6,047 nt of DNA, from positions 1 through 6,047 of the forward strand of contig JACMRS010000125.1 in the NCBI GenBank assembly GCA_014376345.1, given 5' to 3'. Shown here in pieces: positions 5,871 through 6,047 of this stretch; position 1 is the first letter of the stretch; the number at the start of each line of letters is the position of its first letter. The notes beneath the pieces are model-generated. The model ran no database searches. It was not told where the DNA came from and saw only the letters and a program-made list of their open reading frames with translations. The translations under genes and the position numbers were made by a program. Origin of the DNA: Bacteroidia bacterium (GTDB lineage: Bacteria > Bacteroidota > Bacteroidia > NS11-12g > UBA955).

Positions 5871-6047
5871 GATATTATAAGTTGATTTTCTTTAATTGTG
5901 GTTGTTAATTTTTTTAACGGATCTGTTGGGGGACCAGTTGTAACGCTGCCGTCAAGGGCGAATGAACTGCCGTGAAGTGAGCAATTAAATCCTTTTGGAT
6001 TGACAATAAGGTTCCAATCCTGATGGGTACATTTCATAACAAGAGCT
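5867..6047 (-). CDS. Rieske-type [2Fe-2S] protein, C-terminal fragment cut by window edge
   Basis: Reading the minus strand from 6046 gives 59 residues and a TGA at 5869-5867; the N-terminal part lies outside the window. The fragment holds a full Rieske cluster motif: Cys6 and His8 in KCTHQDW, then Cys22 and His25 in NCSLHGSSF, in the order CxH-x13-CxxH (numbers count from the window edge). LDGSVTTGPPTDPLKKL after it is the usual Rieske tail. The two extra cysteines that form the disulfide in bc1/b6f-type Rieske proteins (CTHLGC and CPCHG) are both absent, which points to a ferredoxin-like, lower-potential type. The stop overlaps the imelysin ATG by 4 nt. Role is inferred from context: electron transfer to or from the imelysin/di-heme cytochrome pair. 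Whether the protein is exported cannot be seen, because the signal region is missing. Confidence 0.88.
   Translation of the reverse strand, partial: ALVMKCTHQDWNLIVNPKGFNCSLHGSSFALDGSVTTGPPTDPLKKLTTTIKENQLIIS

Overview
The window looks like chromosomal DNA from a member of the Bacteroidota. It is AT-rich. No start codon has a convincing Shine-Dalgarno sequence, and starts are preceded by A/T-rich stretches instead. The cytidylate kinase P-loop is of the GxSSCGK form I associate with this phylum, the two exported proteins with visible N-termini are lipoproteins, and a TAnnTTTG-type -7 box lies upstream of efp. I cannot assign an order with confidence; a Chitinophagales/Cytophagales-like lineage would fit the elongation factor P sequence.

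Every supported gene is on the minus strand, so transcription runs right to left in two blocks. Block 1 (6047 to 3382) is an envelope redox cassette: the C-terminal end of a Rieske-type [2Fe-2S] protein, an imelysin-family lipoprotein whose start overlaps the Rieske stop by 4 nt, and a DUF1111-family di-heme c-type cytochrome lipoprotein that begins with TTG 17 nt after the imelysin stop. Imelysin and DUF1111 proteins are known genomic partners, often linked to iron. The Rieske partner suggests a small electron-transfer chain at the envelope.

A 291-nt non-coding gap (3091-3381) separates the blocks. It holds a 12-bp perfect inverted repeat with a further stem in its loop, a second GC-richer hairpin beside it, and a candidate efp promoter. 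The palindromic part looks more like a dispersed intergenic repeat than a simple terminator.

Block 2 (3090 to 1) is housekeeping: efp (elongation factor P), an agmatinase/arginase-family ureohydrolase, a group I cysteine desulfurase, and the first 136 or so residues of cmk (cytidylate kinase). The last three are separated by only 4 and 2 nt, so they are almost certainly one transcript. efp lies 67 nt upstream and probably belongs to it. The most notable feature of this block is that the EF-P tip loop carries Asn where the modified Lys or Arg normally sits.

I see no CRISPR array, transposase, phage gene, tRNA or rRNA. Most of the window is ordinary core genome. The points worth following are the EF-P tip, the Rieske-imelysin-cytochrome cassette and the intergenic palindrome.
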